Shown in pieces: positions 33,653-48,094 of a DNA stretch of 64,000 nt. The first letter of the stretch is position 1; each line of letters begins with the position of its first letter. This stretch comes from Triglochin maritima (lineage: Eukaryota; Streptophyta; Magnoliopsida; Alismatales; Juncaginaceae): the NCBI GenBank assembly GCA_963682175.1, contig OY821772.1:45282925-45346924 (forward strand), given 5' to 3'. Made by a program: the position numbers and the translations under genes. The notes under the pieces were generated by a model. The model ran no database searches and was not told the origin of the DNA. It saw nothing but the letters and a program-made list of their open reading frames with translations.

Positions 33653-35687
33653 GATCTCGCTCCTTCTAGCTCGCAATTTCACCATACATTGTCTTTGCCG
33701 AAATAAATGAAATGGTTCTGCACTTTTCATTTACCTCAATGGCTTCCTCTTGTTTTAAGAACACATATATATTGGTGATGTGAATTATAAGTTGGATTAA
33801 GTCAATGATCGGTGGAAGTTGTGCTGTGATGCTATGGACGACGACAACAACAACAATAATAATAAAACGAAGTGCATCCACTTGTTTTGAAAAAGAAAAT
33901 GATAGTTTTTCAAAGGTCTACTGACCCAATACAGTTCAGTGAATATATGAAACATGATTGTAACGAGTGAAAGGGTAGTTACATAATGAAATCTATTCAA
34001 TACTTTTCGTAAAACAATATATTACAATGTTAAAAAGATTAAAAAACCTCCTATAATTCGCCCATGACCTTTCAATAAAAAATAGCTATTATTGGCAGGT
34101 TCGTGTCGGTTATTTCAAAAGCAACGCTTTCGTTGTCTCTCGATATTAAACTAGATAAGGCTCAGGGTCTACCTTTGGTTTTGCACGTTCTGGATTGAAA
34201 GAATGCCATTTCCATCTTTGATTTGGTTAGTTTTCGAAGCGAAACCAGTGATGTGAGTGCCATTTCCATTTGTACTCCAGTTGTTTCACGAGACAACCAG
34301 TGTTTACTTAAATATGAATTATTTACATGTTATTTTTTATGTCATTTATTGTTTCATGAAAATACAGAAACTAGTGCTCAGAGAACTTACATATAAATTA
34401 TTTACACGTTGTTCGTGTATATCCGTGACATTAGTCATAAGAACTTTGCAAGTTAATTCGACCAATAGCCAAATGGGTGCATTACCATCTTCCGTTGATA
34501 CTTGATATTACCTGTCATGCTGATGACTCGAATAAGCAACATGAGTAGCCAACTTAAAAACTAGAGTAACCTAAAAAATTATAGGGAAATGTGTTGTAAC
34601 AATTACAAATAGATCGTAATAAATAATGATTTACATATGTCGAATAAATATACCAAAAATTACAGGAAAATGTGAGGTTGAAAAAACGTGTCCTTGAGAC
34701 AAAAGCCTCTAATATACCCCTAAACCCGTCTCGGACCGGACAGGCGGCGCACGCGTGTGAAGAATTCTCTTCTCTTTCCATCTGCTAAAGGTCAAGTGAA
34801 AAGGATATTTATCAACATCCTCTAATCTTTTAGATTCACCAATGTGAGACTAAAAGTGAGATGAACACATGACACATGAGACAATAGTTATCAATCTTTA
34901 ATTCAACGTTGGATTTTCTCAAACACAACACAAGCTAAAAACAATGACTTAACATTTTCGGATGTTAAAATTTACACTATATGAACCTTTTGATTCAACA
35001 TAACAAAACAAAGAAAAGTTTCAAGGATAAGGAAACCGTAAACATCCTCACAATTTTCGAACTCCATTCACCAATAAGTAATAACAGCTTCTTGACATTA
35101 GATAGCTTGTTCAGATGGTCCGAATTTTGTCCACAAGATTTCCTTAACAGTCAGACTCCATTACAATAAAACAATATATATAACATTTAAAAGACCTCAT
35201 TCTAGGATATGCTCTTCGTCTGAAAATAACTCAAATTTCCATGATCGTATCGTTGAGAAAAAAGTCCGTACTACTCCCTGTACGCGTCTTCCCCATTCCT
35301 CATGGTGCTTGTTTAAGACTCAATTTGTAGACAGCAAAAGACCCACTAAAAGCCAATAGGGAGTAAAGATGAAGGGGGAAGTAAAGGTCACTGGTTGCAC
35401 ACTTTACGGACAAAAAAAGGCCATATATGGAGTGGTCGATAAATTTCATACACAAGTTTTCATTACAACATTCTCATGGGATCACAACCAGGAACACTCC
35501 CAACATCGATAACCATTGGAAAAGCCAAATCTAACAATATTTTTCTCCACAAAACAATTTCCGACACTTAATCTGGTCTTTCACCATTATTATTAACACC
35601 CAAAATCCATGTGTAGAAGGCAGTCATTATAAACAAGAAAAAAACATCACAAAGAAAACTCACAACTCCATATTAAGACTGTATAGT
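33653..35687. other. Spacer between kinases B and C
   Basis: About 2 kb. The 300 bases next to kinase B resemble the 5' flanks of A and C in outline but are more diverged. The 400 bases next to kinase C are its 3' flank, sharing a string with the B 3' flank. I found no gene, tRNA or clear transposon in between. Confidence 0.5.
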
Positions 35688-38600
35688 TCATCGTTGCAGC
35701 ATATCATAAGATATCATTGAAGGTAAGCTACTGCCAGCTGGAGTTGTTTCTAGTGTTTCTGATATATCGTTCCAATCCTTGATGGGAAATTCCTCAACAC
35801 TTACCATCTTCGATTTTTTTGTTCCATCTTTCGCCGAAGGCACTGAAAGAGGTTCTCCAGATTCAAGTATGCTTACTATCATAGACATTGATGGTCGGAG
35901 AGCCGGAGAAGTGCTGCAACATTCCAAAGCCAATTTCAGCATTGCTTTTGCATCCTCCTCTACGTAATTTGAGCCAAGGGTTTGATCAACAAGTTCATGT
36001 AGGTTGTCACATTCTTGAAGGGCTAAGGCCTGCAGTAGAAAAAATGCATAAAAAATATATCCACATTATAAACTTAAAGCTTAATGACATCGTGGTCATC
36101 CTCAGTTTGGGAATTGACATGCTACATCCCTGACTATTTGACCCAACAACGTGAAAAATTCTTGCAAGCCACATGGGCCTTCTATTTTGTTACAAAACCA
36201 CATATTGTTATTAACAAGAACATATTTTTGTAGTCAATTCATTACCACAAACAAGGGAAAGGAATCACATCAGCATATTAACTTGTAAAAAGTCTTGCAT
36301 CAGAATTGCACTGAAGTGAATGGCATCATACATACCCAATCAAGGAGGTAGATGTCAGATTCACCAGGTCTACGAGTAATGCTACTCCTCCCACTGATGA
36401 TCTCCAACATAACAACCCCAAAACTGTAAACATCTGCTTTGTCGGTCAAATGGCCTCTTGTTGCGTACTCCGGAGCCATATATCCTCTAAAAATCACAAA
36501 AGACACAAGTTTTAGTAATAAGCATGTCATCACATCGACTGTGACATATTTTATGTAGCTTAAAGTTGAAACAATTTTCGGATTTTGAATTTCTAAATGA
36601 TATCCATTTGAAATGAACTATTAAAAGTGAATAAAAGACGCAAGATGCAAAATCTGACAAAAGAAAAGGTTATATGGCCAGTCTACATAGGGAAATTACA
36701 GTAATATTTTTGCATGACTTGACAAATAGATAAAATGTGACATATATAATGACATTTAAAAACACATGATAGATATGCGTAAAGATATTTATAGTGCATG
36801 GCACGACAGCATGACCCACTGAAGTTGATGGACCAACCTGGTTCCAGCTATCCGCGTGCTGATGTGGGTGTTCTCTTCGTCATCCAGTTTAGCCAAGCCA
36901 AAATCAGATATCTTAGCATTAAGATCCTTATCAAGTAAGATATTTGTTGCTTTGATGTCTCTGTGAACAATTTTCAGCCTGCACTCATCATGGAGGTATG
37001 CTAAACCTCTTGCTACTCCCAAGCATATATTACGCCTTGTGTCCCAGTTAAGTTTCAATTTATTTTCTCCAGGACCTGTTCTCAAGTGACAGTATATTTT
37101 TAAGACTTCATCAAAGAATAGTAGTAAATTAATAATGATGATATTCCATGCAATTATTCACTAACTAACTGTACACAACTCAAGTGCTCTGAAACAACAG
37201 ATGATCAATTTGCAAATAGCAGGAAAAGCAATAAAAGTAACATATGGACGCATCTTTAAGAAATTGCCGAGGGATTAGCAGGAACAGTAAAACATACCAA
37301 AGAGAACATGGCCAAGACTATTATTTTCCAAGTATTCATACACTAAGATCAACTGGTCCCCTTCAATACAGCATCCTAAAAGCTTTACAAGATTTGGATG
37401 TGTCAAGGCAGAGATCATGCCTACTTCGTTTATAAATTCCCGGTTGCCCTGCTTCGACATGGATGATAGTTGCTTCACTGCAACAAGAGTTCCATCTGGA
37501 AGCACACCCTGAATCGTACAACTCCCATATTACTACATACACTGGCGAGGCAAAAGATCAATAAAGAACAAGACACACCTCAAACCAACAATGATTAGAA
37601 GTTTACCTTGTAAACTGGGCCAAACCCTCCTTGACCTATAAAATTTTCAGAATGGAAGTTCCTTGTGACCTTTTTAATCTGTGCTAAAGTAAACTGAGTT
37701 GTCTGCAAGTTAAAGTGTGTGATTCCTGTCCAAAAAAAAAACACCCGTAGTTGTAAAAATTGACAGGGTGACAAAATGACTATTGAGAAGTGAGAAGCAC
37801 AAATAGCACGTCAGAATAAACAAGATAGAAAGGTGCAGATAAATAACTGTTGAACCATCTTACTTTCTTCCTTGCTAGTCCTTTTCTTGAAAAACCAAAT
37901 GATGACCATAATTATCACCACCACTGCCGCTGAACCAAGCACAATGCCTATTATTGCACTAAGTGAGAGCCTCTTACCCTGATCATGTTCAAAGTCTGCA
38001 TATATCAATTCATTAGGTATCATAAGAACTGTTATATGGTTTACGATGGAAGAAATGAACTGATCTTTAGAAGAATCAATATACGAACAAAATCATCACC
38101 ACCATGAACCACACAAAATGCCAATTATAGCACCAAAGGGGATGCTCTTACCCTGATCATCATCAAAGTCTGCAAATTTCAATGAAGTAGGAATCATAGA
38201 ACTGCTAAATGATATATACTACAGAAAAAAATGAAGTGATGGGAAAGCTATCTGAACTCACTTGGTGTTACCGAGATAGCTGATATGAGAGGTCCGTATA
38301 CACCCTTTACAGGAATGGAATTTGTTCCTTTTCCGGCCCATCGAAAGTGGATCTCCAAAGTGTTGCTTTGTACTGTCGCATTAAAACTCTTAACAATTTC
38401 CCTACCCGTTCCTTTTGCTGCTTCTACAATATTGAAGTCTTTCAGAACATTTTGACCCTGTAATAACATATAATAACAAAAAAAAAATCATCTTTTACCA
38501 ATCGAAAGAACCACGGAAAAATCTTTTACTGACTAAGCAAACACAATCTACTTAACTTTTACTATGATGACATAAAGAGGGGAAACACATTTTATTTACA

Positions 38601-41600
38601 TTTCCCCTAAGTTAAAGCTGTGGTGCTAGACTAGAATTGATGGATTAATGAATTTATTTAGTCTTGGAGGAGGCCACAACAAGTCAAATTCAATTTAAGA
38701 CAAGAAATGGACCACTTCACTAAATCACCTGGATTGATACATCAAAATAACGTCTCCCAACACTGAAATATGTCTGATTATCGGTGAACATGATCTCCGC
38801 AAAGTGGAGTTTGACTGTATAATTTGCATTTCGTAAGCAAAGTCCATAATACTTTAGGGAAGACGGACTTAGGCGAGCTTTCATGTATATCTCTGGATTA
38901 CTCATATTTAACGTAGATATAGACGTTGCAACATATACTGCCTTGCTGTTAGCAAAGTAATCTCCCGTAGTGCTCGATGCCCATTTTCCACTACCAGAGA
39001 TAAAGAAATTAGAAGCACCTGATGGTACAACATCTTCTTCATACTCATCCTTTCCAATTTTTACCTTCTTGTCCCCACAGTTTATGAATAGCTTAGTATC
39101 TGCAACATTGATGAATTTAAATCTCAGAGCAATGAAAAGTTTATTTTTCAGAGGATAAAGATAACTTACTTGTGGCATTTCCTTGGCAGGGGTAATTTTT
39201 CCTTAAGCAGGGGCTTATCCTACATAATGGTTATGAAAACATGATTAAATTTCTAAAAAAAAGCAAGCCATTTGGAGAATAGGAATGTTTAAAGATATTA
39301 TTTCAACAAATAACAAGGAGCTCACGATTTGTCTTGTGAGGATGAACAACTTTGAACAGTATTCCTGTGAAAGAAATTATAAACATTGGTAATAATGGAA
39401 CTGATGTGAAGTCATAAAGGTGTCATTAACACAAGACTACACTTACACTGATCCCTGTTCGTTGCAATCGTTCAAAAAAGAAGGTGTAAATGAGTTGTAA
39501 GATAAATCTCTGTAACAAACCATCAGAACATAAAATGGAGATTCAAGATGCCAATTAGGCAACTAGTGGTGTAAATTTGCAAAATAAAAAAATCTGAGCA
39601 TGTTTTGACTTTACATACATGTTATTTTTGCTTTTCAGAATCCAGTCAGGTACTGTTCCATTTAATCTGTTACTAGTAAGGTACCTACAAGACCAAACAT
39701 TATCAAAAATATTTCATGCAAAGAGACCCTACTTCGTTATAATATGAATACACTTAAGCCGTTTATGATATATATCAAAATACGTGATGCCAAAGATGAT
39801 TGCCCTCTTACATATAGTTTATTGGTATTTGATAAAATGCCTCATAAGAGCTTGGTATTCCACCTGTGAAGTTGTTAAAGCTCAGGTCACTGCAAAAAGA
39901 GATGATTTCATTTCTTCAGGCTTCAAAAATCACAATCCAATAAAATCACATGTAATCATGGTTTTAGGATGAAAAATTGGATATCATAAGGAAACAGTTT
40001 AGTGTGGGAAAACTATATTTCTATATTTTTTCCTCTTCCGTTCTTACAAGAAAATCAACATAGAAATTTGGACTTCACAAAAAAAGGGTGGCAGCAGATT
40101 GGCATTGAAGGACATAGTAGATTGGTGCGCTTAGATTGTCCTTTTACTCCTTTAGATCTTTGATCCTTGGGGTCTTCAACATCCAACCTTTCATCTTCGC
40201 GAACTATAACCACTACAACAAACCATTAACACCTCTTTTACCTTTTCCAATAATGGACTGGGATCCTCTCCAATTCTTAAGATCTCAACCATCAATTTCG
40301 AGATGTATGGTGACGATTGATTTGAAGGAAACTACCACATTAATTGTTGCCTAAAGTACAATTAAATAATTACTTTGAGGATCTGATACAAAATGTCCCT
40401 AACTTACATTTATTATGCACGTTACATGCTACAACGTTCCTTCGAATTTTATGTCTCACAATAATAGGATCATTTTTTAACCTCAATAAAAATATGATAA
40501 AATTATTTCTAAGTTTTAACTTTATAATCCTACATTTTCATATATATCAAATTATCAATGTAATAACGGCAAATTACAAAATTAATATTTCTCTTGAGTG
40601 TACGAAAACATGATATAAAACTCAAACTCTTGTACAAATATGAATATTTGGTAACAATAATTAATAATATTTTATTTTTTCTATTAGAATGAAGTATCAA
40701 AAAAATGGAACATTAACCATATAAGTCCAATAGTATGGTGCAATTACAATTTTAAGATGCATTAATTGTTACAAGTATAATGTTTTATACCCACGACCAT
40801 TAATTTAAGATTAAGGGTCGAGATCTTAGAAATTGGACCTCTACAATTCTAAAGGAGATGGGTAGATTACAGTCCTCCAATAACACCTATTTCAGTTACT
40901 CCGCTAACACCCTTTTTAATCTTGCCCATTAACCCTTCTTTCAATCCCCTTTATTAGTTATTACCTTTATGACATCTCTTTAACCTAGAAACCCAATAAT
41001 CACCTCTTTCTCCTCCTCGCCAATATAAATATGACATCACAATACAATTTCTCCATCTTTAACAAGGATGAAAACTATTTAGTCTTATGTTATTTTGCCT
41101 TTTTCATATTTATATTATTTTTTAATCTATTTTTGTTTGTTATTAACATCCTCACCATTTTTTTGTTTCATATTAAGGGTTCTTTGTCATTTGATCCGAA
41201 TTGAATCCTTATTTGCACAAGGCACGATGTTGAGACTAGAGGTGCAAACATATACAGACTATCCGTATCCCTCTTTTTAATGATATGGATATTGTTTTTC
41301 CATATCCAGGGGGATACGGATATAGATATCGGTTTTCATGTTTTTGCGAATACGGATATGAAATTTTGGATTTTACAGATACGGATCTGCATATTTTGAT
41401 CGAATAAGGAAATCAACAGCATTAATATAATATTTTTTCTTGTATATGCACAAAAAAATGTTACATTTCTAAACTAATATAGTTAAAATATATTTTTATC
41501 TGATTTAAGAGGTAAAAAATTATGTGATTTACCATAATATACACTCATTTTATATTGTATAATATCAATTTTTTTATCCGTATCCGTTTATAAAATATAT

Positions 41601-44600
41601 GTTCTATATCCATATCCATTTTTTTAAGTATATGGATACACATTTTTTTATCCGACACGATCTGTATTCATATCCGTATCCGCAAATCAAATATGGATAT
41701 GGATATGACAATACCCATGTCTGATATGTTTGCACCCCTAGTTGAGACTAGTCTGCTATAGTAAATGACATAAGAAGGTCTAAGGGGTTTCCCGATCCAT
41801 TAAATACATGTTGATGCTGCTTTTCTCTTCAGTGTCATTGAAATGATGATTTGTTAGAGGAACTTTTTGGATCTGGATAACAACAAGAAAGATACAATAG
41901 GAAGGGGGTTGAAGTTATGAGATGGTTTAAACATAATATAGTAGAATAAATAAAAAAGACTTACAGAGTTTTTAGTTGACTCATTTTCCAAAGGTAATCG
42001 GGAAGCTTTCCAGAAATAGAGCAATTTCTTAGACTCCTAAGGCGTACCCACAAAAAAGCTTTACCAACGAGCAGACCAAAAATTTGTTATAGATAGTTAA
42101 ACGATTGATATCAAAACAATAAGTCTTACAGGATTTTCAATTTTAGCATATTTTGTAGAGGTGGAAAGCTCCCATCTCCTTTAAAATCAGAGACACGCCT
42201 GCAAGCGAGAACATCTTAGCCACAAGATATGTGGCATGGAATTTCAACAAGCGTAAAACATCAAAAAATTGAAGCTGAAGTCGGCTTACAGCTCTGTTAA
42301 CTTTGTTAAGTTTGAAAATATTGGAGGAAAAGGCCCTTCCAATGATGTCCCCTGCAAATGTCTAGAAAAAAATTGATTGGGAATTCGAAGCACTCAAAAG
42401 TTGAAAAAAAAGAGCCAGAGAATATGATAGAGAAAATAATATCAAGAAAAACATACAAAGTTTCCAGGTTTGTCCAGTTCCCAATGAAATCAGGAATTTT
42501 CCCTGATATCCCATTCCCATCGAGCCTTCTGCAGACAAGAATTCATACGTTCATGAGAATTATATTCAAAGAAAATTGTTGCTGATTTTTTATTAGTGCT
42601 GGAAATCGTAGAATGTATCACTTGTATTATTAGTGATATAAAGTGTTTCGTAGTTTGTAATTGTGATCATAAGTTAGAGCAGGGTCTAAATCAACCAAAA
42701 GGAAGAACTACAAACATAAACATACAAATCTGTCAAATTTTTAAGATTGCCCAATGAATCTGGAAGCTCTCCAGTGAGCGAATTCGCGCCGATGATCCTG
42801 ATTTCCAAATCGAGAGTAATTACAAATACATCCCAGTGCTAAAATATACAAATGAAACTAAGAAAGAAAAATACACTTCAGAACACTTGTAACACACGCC
42901 AAAAAGCTTACAGCCTTGTCAGTTTGGTTAAGCGTCCCAAAGCCTTCGGAATGGGTCCTTGCAGCAAGTTGTTCTCCAGAACACTTCGGTCAATCCAAGA
43001 AGGAAAAAATTAAAACCAGAACTAAACCAAAAAGATAATGCACGAAGAGGAAAATAATAATAGTAATGATTCTACAGCGACTCGAGAGATGCAATGTTCC
43101 CGATCTCCTCCGGTATAGGCCCCGATAAGCGATTTCCAAGAAGGGATCTACATTGGAACAATAACACAACTAAATCCAAGTTTACACGTAATTCAGAAGC
43201 AAACCATTAAGTTTGGGTTTCCAAACAACAGTGTAAGAAAAGAGTACAAGTTAACAAGGGGAAGGGATCCCCATTCCTTTGGAATTGATCCATTTAAGTA
43301 GTTGCGAGTAAGATCACTGCAAACAAACCAATTTCATTGATCAAAACCACCAAGAAAGGACAAAAAACCAAAAATGTAGAAGCAAGGACTCACAGTTCCA
43401 CGAGTGATGTGAGATTTGCAATTTCCAACGGGAGAACACCACCCAAGTTCTCCTTCTTGAGCAACCTAGTACATTATGTTGCAACGGAAGGAGTCAAAAT
43501 TTTAAAATTCCACAATAACTTCTGTTGAAAAGAACTTCCACACTAACTAAGAAGCAACACTTTTCTCACCAAAAAGTGGTTTCTTGTATTGAGTCTTGAC
43601 TACTCTAAACATGGATTAACCAACTGAGTTAACCTTAACCGGGTACAAAACCATTATTTTCTAAAATCTACTACGAAATAAGGTCCTAGTTTAAATGGTT
43701 GTCACATTGATGTTTAATGCATCATATCCCACACATCGTAAAAGTTATTGAGGTGAAAGACAACATCAATGTGATAACCCTGAATAAGCTCAGGGATAAA
43801 GGCAAGAGGTGAGGCAACAACCTGGTCAAAGCGGTGCACTACTTAAAAACAAAAAGGAAGCACACTTGTTGCTAACTAAAAGTGGGGGTACCGTGGATTT
43901 GATCAAATAAACTTGAGCACAATGTCAGTCATTTTCACTTTCCTAGGATCATCATAGGATTCCTTGCTTAAGCCCAAGCTATCTTGAAACCCAAATGTCC
44001 CATTTCAAGTTCAAGTAAAGCCAATGGTCAACCCGAAATTACATCAAGAGATCTTACTTCAGTTTCAGGTAAACCCCATTGTTCTAGATTTGAAGATCTG
44101 ACTTCAATTTTAGGTAAATCCTATGCTACTATCTGAGCGGGGTGGTCGACCAATCCAGCAAAGAATTCAGAAGTTGGCTATACTTCCATAAATAATTAAA
44201 AATTTCCCAGCGGTTAAAAATATATCCTTGTTTACCTATAAATAGGTACTCGATTCCAAGGGACAAAACATTTTGAAAAAAAAGGAGAATAAACCTACAC
44301 ACACACTCCGCTTATCGTTTCAAACTACCAAAATGTCATGGATTTGGTAGAGAATTAGGCGTGCATGACACAAACATAAAGTTCATACCACAAACACATT
44401 ACGCGGGCGTGGACTTAATTTGTCGAAAGATTTAAAATACAAATGTTGGTGACAAAAAAGAAAAGAAAATATATTAGGGATGGAAATGGTACAGGTGAGT
44501 GACGTGGCAGTTGTTGTTGAGATCGCAGTCGCCGCAGGTGAGGTTCCTGATGGCATCGTCTTTCTTGGTGAAGTGGTTCCAAGATGAGCTCTCCGGACCG

Positions 44601-46881
44601 CAAGGGTTCGTGCTGAAATTCCACCCGATTTTCAGCCTCGCGTCTATTCGTTTTAGGATTGCAACTGAACCACACACCATCACACCCAACCGTATCAATT
44701 TTCAAAAAAAAGTGATTTCTTTTTCTTGAATTTTTTTCCCAATAAATACCACGTGAAACTATTTCAATTTATACTTCTATTGTATTAAGATAATTAAGAT
44801 AAAGGTCGAATTCTAACGATCGCATTCACATATTTGAGATATTAAGATTTAAACGAGTGATATAACACCGTATATAAAATCAAAAAATAAAAGGTAATAA
44901 TAAGTGGAAAAGGTTAATTTTAATTAATGAATTGTAAAAAATCCACAACTCACTAACTCACCAACCACTGTTTTTATGTGGATGGATATCGAATTTGCAC
45001 ATTACTAAAACTATTTGGAACAATTAAGATATACAAACTTTCAGAAAATTATCGGAAGATAATGATACTGACACAAATGTAATGTACCTTACGATGTTGA
45101 TGTGGTATCCTTCAGTTGACCATTAAAATTAGGTTATAAATTGGTATCAACTTGTCCCCGTCTTTTGTTTATCGATTTAACTAGCCATATACTTTGCATA
45201 TTGGAATGTCAACAATTCCGGGCAACAAATTATCGAGAAGAGAATATTGAGTTTTTAGAGAGAAACAATATAGTATGGTTTCAATCAAATTTAGCACGTC
45301 ATTCGTTATTGGATGATATATACATGCCAGATTCTACAACTCAACTGGTGTTTTTTAAACGTGGGATTACAGGTTAGCAAAACCCGGTCCGGTCCGGGTT
45401 CGGTCCGGACCGGAACCAACCGGTCTGGTCTCCGGTCCGGACCGCAACAAAAAATTTGGATCCGGTCCGGTCCATTTTTTTTTAATTTAAGGTAAAAAAT
45501 CAGGTTTTTGGACCGGACCGGTCCGTTCTTCGGTCCAACCCTTCAAATTTTTTCCGGTCCGGTCCGGTTTCCGGTCCGGACCTAAAAAAAATTTCCGGTC
45601 CGGTCCGGACCGGACCGGACCGATGCTCAGCCCTACGTGGGATGAGTGGAAAAAACGAGAGGATGTGTGACTCACAAAAAATGATAAACGATAGAATTAA
45701 GGGTTATTTGCTTGGGTGCTACCAAGAAACAACTAAATTGATTTTATGCGACCTGATTCTGACTATTTGGTCTAATGCCATAGAAAAATCAAAATATTTA
45801 TGTTAATGTCATAAGAAAATAAAATATTTATCTTTATGTCATTCCGTCAGTAAACCGTTAATTTTCCGTTAACGTCCGTTAAGTATATTAATATTTAATG
45901 GAAATTTTGCAAAATCACCCCAAATAAACTAAAAATTAATAAAATTCATTATATGTATTGTAAAAATTACAAAAAATAACTCAAATATTTTATTTATACT
46001 CTCTCATCTCTATCTTTCAACTTTCGTTTCTTTTTTGTCTCCCACTAAACTTAATGTCTCGATTACTAAACTAATGAAATTCGATAACGGATGTTAACTA
46101 ATAAAATATACTTAACAGACGTTAACGGAAAAGTTAACGGTTTACTGACGGAATGTAATAAAGATAAATATTTTGTTTTCCTATGACATTAAGATAAATA
46201 GTTTGATTTTTCTATGACATTAGACCAAATAGTCATAACCAGGTGACATAAAGTCAATTTAGTTGTTTCTTGGTGACACCTAAGCAAATAACCCTAGAAT
46301 TAACTAATCATAGACTTTCTGGGCTAGCAGATTCCAACTGTGTCTGTACATTTCCATGGATGCAACATAATGAATATGTGCATATTATGCTAATTCTCAA
46401 GCTAGTTTAATCTATTCCATCAAACGTGTTGTCTGAACATCAGCCATGAAGTCCATGTTTAATTTTCTCCAATGCGGGCGTAAAAGTGAAAAGAGAAAAA
46501 TAAATCTAACCCAAGGCATAATTACAGTACATATAGCCCCCTAATTTCGATTAAAACTGCAAGGTTGACGTTCAAGGAAAATTAAATGTCAAAGAAACAA
46601 TGCAAGCCGCAACAAGAACAATTAAATTATAAACAGCTTAAGATCACCGCATAAAATAAAAGTATATTATCTTAATTTCCTAGAGCATTGACAAATATTA
46701 ATTTCACATATATACTTTCATCATCAAGAAGGGTCTGTGGTCCAGTGGGTGACGGAGCCGGTGCGGGAGCCAATTCCGGTGCCCATGCTGGCTGCGCTCG
46801 TACATCATCCAAGTAGAAGCAGAAACACAACAAGAGCGCAAGAAAACATGTCGAGACGAGGCTTGATGTCGTGATGGCCAT
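35688..46881 (-). CDS. Kinase C: LRR-malectin receptor-like serine/threonine kinase, about 1011 aa, 24 exons
   Basis: Exons in transcript order: 46716-46881, 44493-44664, 43394-43465, 43248-43316, 43076-43147, 42912-42983, 42726-42797, 42457-42528, 42290-42361, 42130-42198, 41965-42036, 39812-39889, 39619-39684, 39447-39509, 39326-39364, 39170-39219, 38729-39099, 38262-38457, 37864-37995, 37607-37725, 37298-37508, 36838-37075, 36336-36486, 35688-36029. They total 3036 nt in a single open frame. Domain order matches kinase A: signal peptide ([20 protein letters not shown]), Pro/Ala-rich spacer, LRRs, malectin, membrane helix, RD kinase with [24 protein letters not shown] and MAPEYA. The start is ATG at 46881; the codon before it is GTG where kinase A has a second ATG. 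By family it acts at the plasma membrane; its ligand is unknown. Three MITEs lie in its introns. Confidence 0.9.
38090..38173 (-). pseudogene. Relic of a duplicated transmembrane exon inside kinase C
   Basis: Between exons 18 and 19, a minus-strand stretch repeats the start of the transmembrane exon: an AG acceptor, then DFDDDQGKS, then GAIIGI, decaying afterwards. It parallels [21 protein letters not shown] of the functional exon at 37864-37995, and the bases just upstream of the two acceptors are also alike. It has no intact downstream half or donor, so it is probably skipped. Confidence 0.75.
41237..41740. mobile_element. hAT-type MITE, 504 bp, with 8-bp TSD
   Basis: The element starts TAGAGGTGCAAACATA and ends TATGTTTGCACCCCTA, an inverted repeat with one mismatch, and it is flanked by the exact 8-bp duplication GTTGAGAC (41229-41236 and 41741-41748). 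The interior carries many ATCCGTATCC / GGATATGGATAT strings and no coding sequence. It lies in the 2.1-kb intron between exons 11 and 12 of kinase C. Confidence 0.93.
45368..45635. mobile_element. hAT-type MITE, 268 bp, with 8-bp TSD
   Basis: The ends TACAGGTTAGCAA and ATGCTCAGCCCTA form an imperfect inverted repeat flanked by a perfect 8-bp duplication CGTGGGAT (45360-45367 and 45636-45643). The interior consists of CCGGTCCGGTCC strings, as in the element at 2451-2756, so these are the same family with eroded ends here. It lies in intron 1 of kinase C. Confidence 0.9.
45701..46294. mobile_element. Mutator-like MITE, 594 bp, long TIRs and 9-bp TSD
   Basis: The termini GGGTTATTTGCTTGGGTG and CACCTAAGCAAATAACCC belong to inverted repeats of roughly 200 bases, which include matching TCCGTCAGTAAACCGTTAA and TTAACGGTTTACTGACGGA blocks. 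A perfect 9-bp duplication TAGAATTAA (45692-45700 and 46295-46303) flanks it; long terminal repeats with a 9-bp duplication are the mark of Mutator-like elements. No coding sequence is present. It lies 66 bases from the hAT MITE in the same intron. Confidence 0.9.
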
Positions 46882-47511
46882 CACGCCCTGGCACCCCCTA
46901 GCTCATTTCAGCGTTCCACCATCAATCGGCTTCATATAACAAGATGAGATGGTCTTGCATTTTTCATTTATACGTCAACGCCTTCCTATTGTCTTAAACC
47001 TATACTTGTGTAGGTATCGATTATAAATTGGAGTAAGCCAATGATCAGCCGAAGTTGTGGTGCGGTGTAATGGACATTAGCAATAATAATAAAATGATGT
47101 ACATTCATATTTGTTTGAAAATAAAAAAGTTTTTTTAATTTGAAAGGATTCCTGACCAGATACAATCGCAACGAATATCCGAGTAGTGATTCTAATTCTA
47201 ATAAAATGTAACACTACTCCACAATGTTAAAGCTTTAATTTAGAATCCTTGATCAGTTTACCAACGAAATTGCTAGCTGTTAATGACGGGTTTGTGACTT
47301 TTGCGTAGGTTGTTTGTAAAAGAAACGCTTTCCTTTTCCTTGTAAAAGATTAAACCGGAGGAATGCTTGGAGTTTACCTCTGGTTTTGCACGTTATACCA
47401 CGAAGTGAAATGGGACACTCCATTTACAAAGAAAATAATGTGGCAGTTGTTTCAAATTTTCAACAAACAACCGAAAACAGTGTTCGGAGAACTTCTTCGT
47501 ACACTATATGC

Positions 47512-47514
<3 letters not shown>

Positions 47515-47557
<43 letters not shown>
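47515..47557. repeat. TTA microsatellite, about 14 units
   Basis: An uninterrupted run of TTA triplets, about 630 bases upstream of kinase C. It is likely to be length-polymorphic. Confidence 0.95.
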
Positions 47558-48094
47558 GTGTTAGTCATGACTAATTGACAGTGCAGCCCGAGAATTTCTC
47601 AACTTGATTTAATTGCCCCAAATAGGTGTATCACCATCTCAATGACACAATGAAATGTTTCTTCCTTTTGTTGATAGAGCCCCGTAGGAATAATAATTTC
47701 TCTCTAACTGTAACATCCTCAACACAGCGGAAATTTAAAATTTTAATAACACACAATCAACAGAGGATATTACGCAAATACTAAACACAGGTGCACCAAC
47801 ATATATTATATATATATATATATGAACATCAGAGTATTTCAAAAGTTGTGATTACATCAAAAGACTATACAAATGGAAGCAGTAATCACTCGACCTCAAC
47901 TGAGAGAAAGCTGGATCTGGTAGTAGTGCTCCTCTCCTCGGTCACCACCCCCTATCGCCGCTCACGGCCTGAAAGTAAACATGCAACAATGCCTGAGTTT
48001 CCCGAAGGAAACCCCGTATGCCAAACTCTACAATACATGAACTGAAAGACACCCTAGCATGCAATTCTACTGAACAAGAAAGCATCTCAATAAA

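Noticed and set aside
33653..33730. N-terminal extension of kinase B exon 1 (MKSAEPFH...)
   Set aside because: Paralogues A and C start at the equivalent of the internal Met just before the signal peptide; the extension would place 26 polar residues before the signal sequence.
46882..46884. Upstream GTG as start of kinase C
   Set aside because: Plant nuclear genes start at ATG; the following ATG at 46881 gives the same signal peptide as kinase A.
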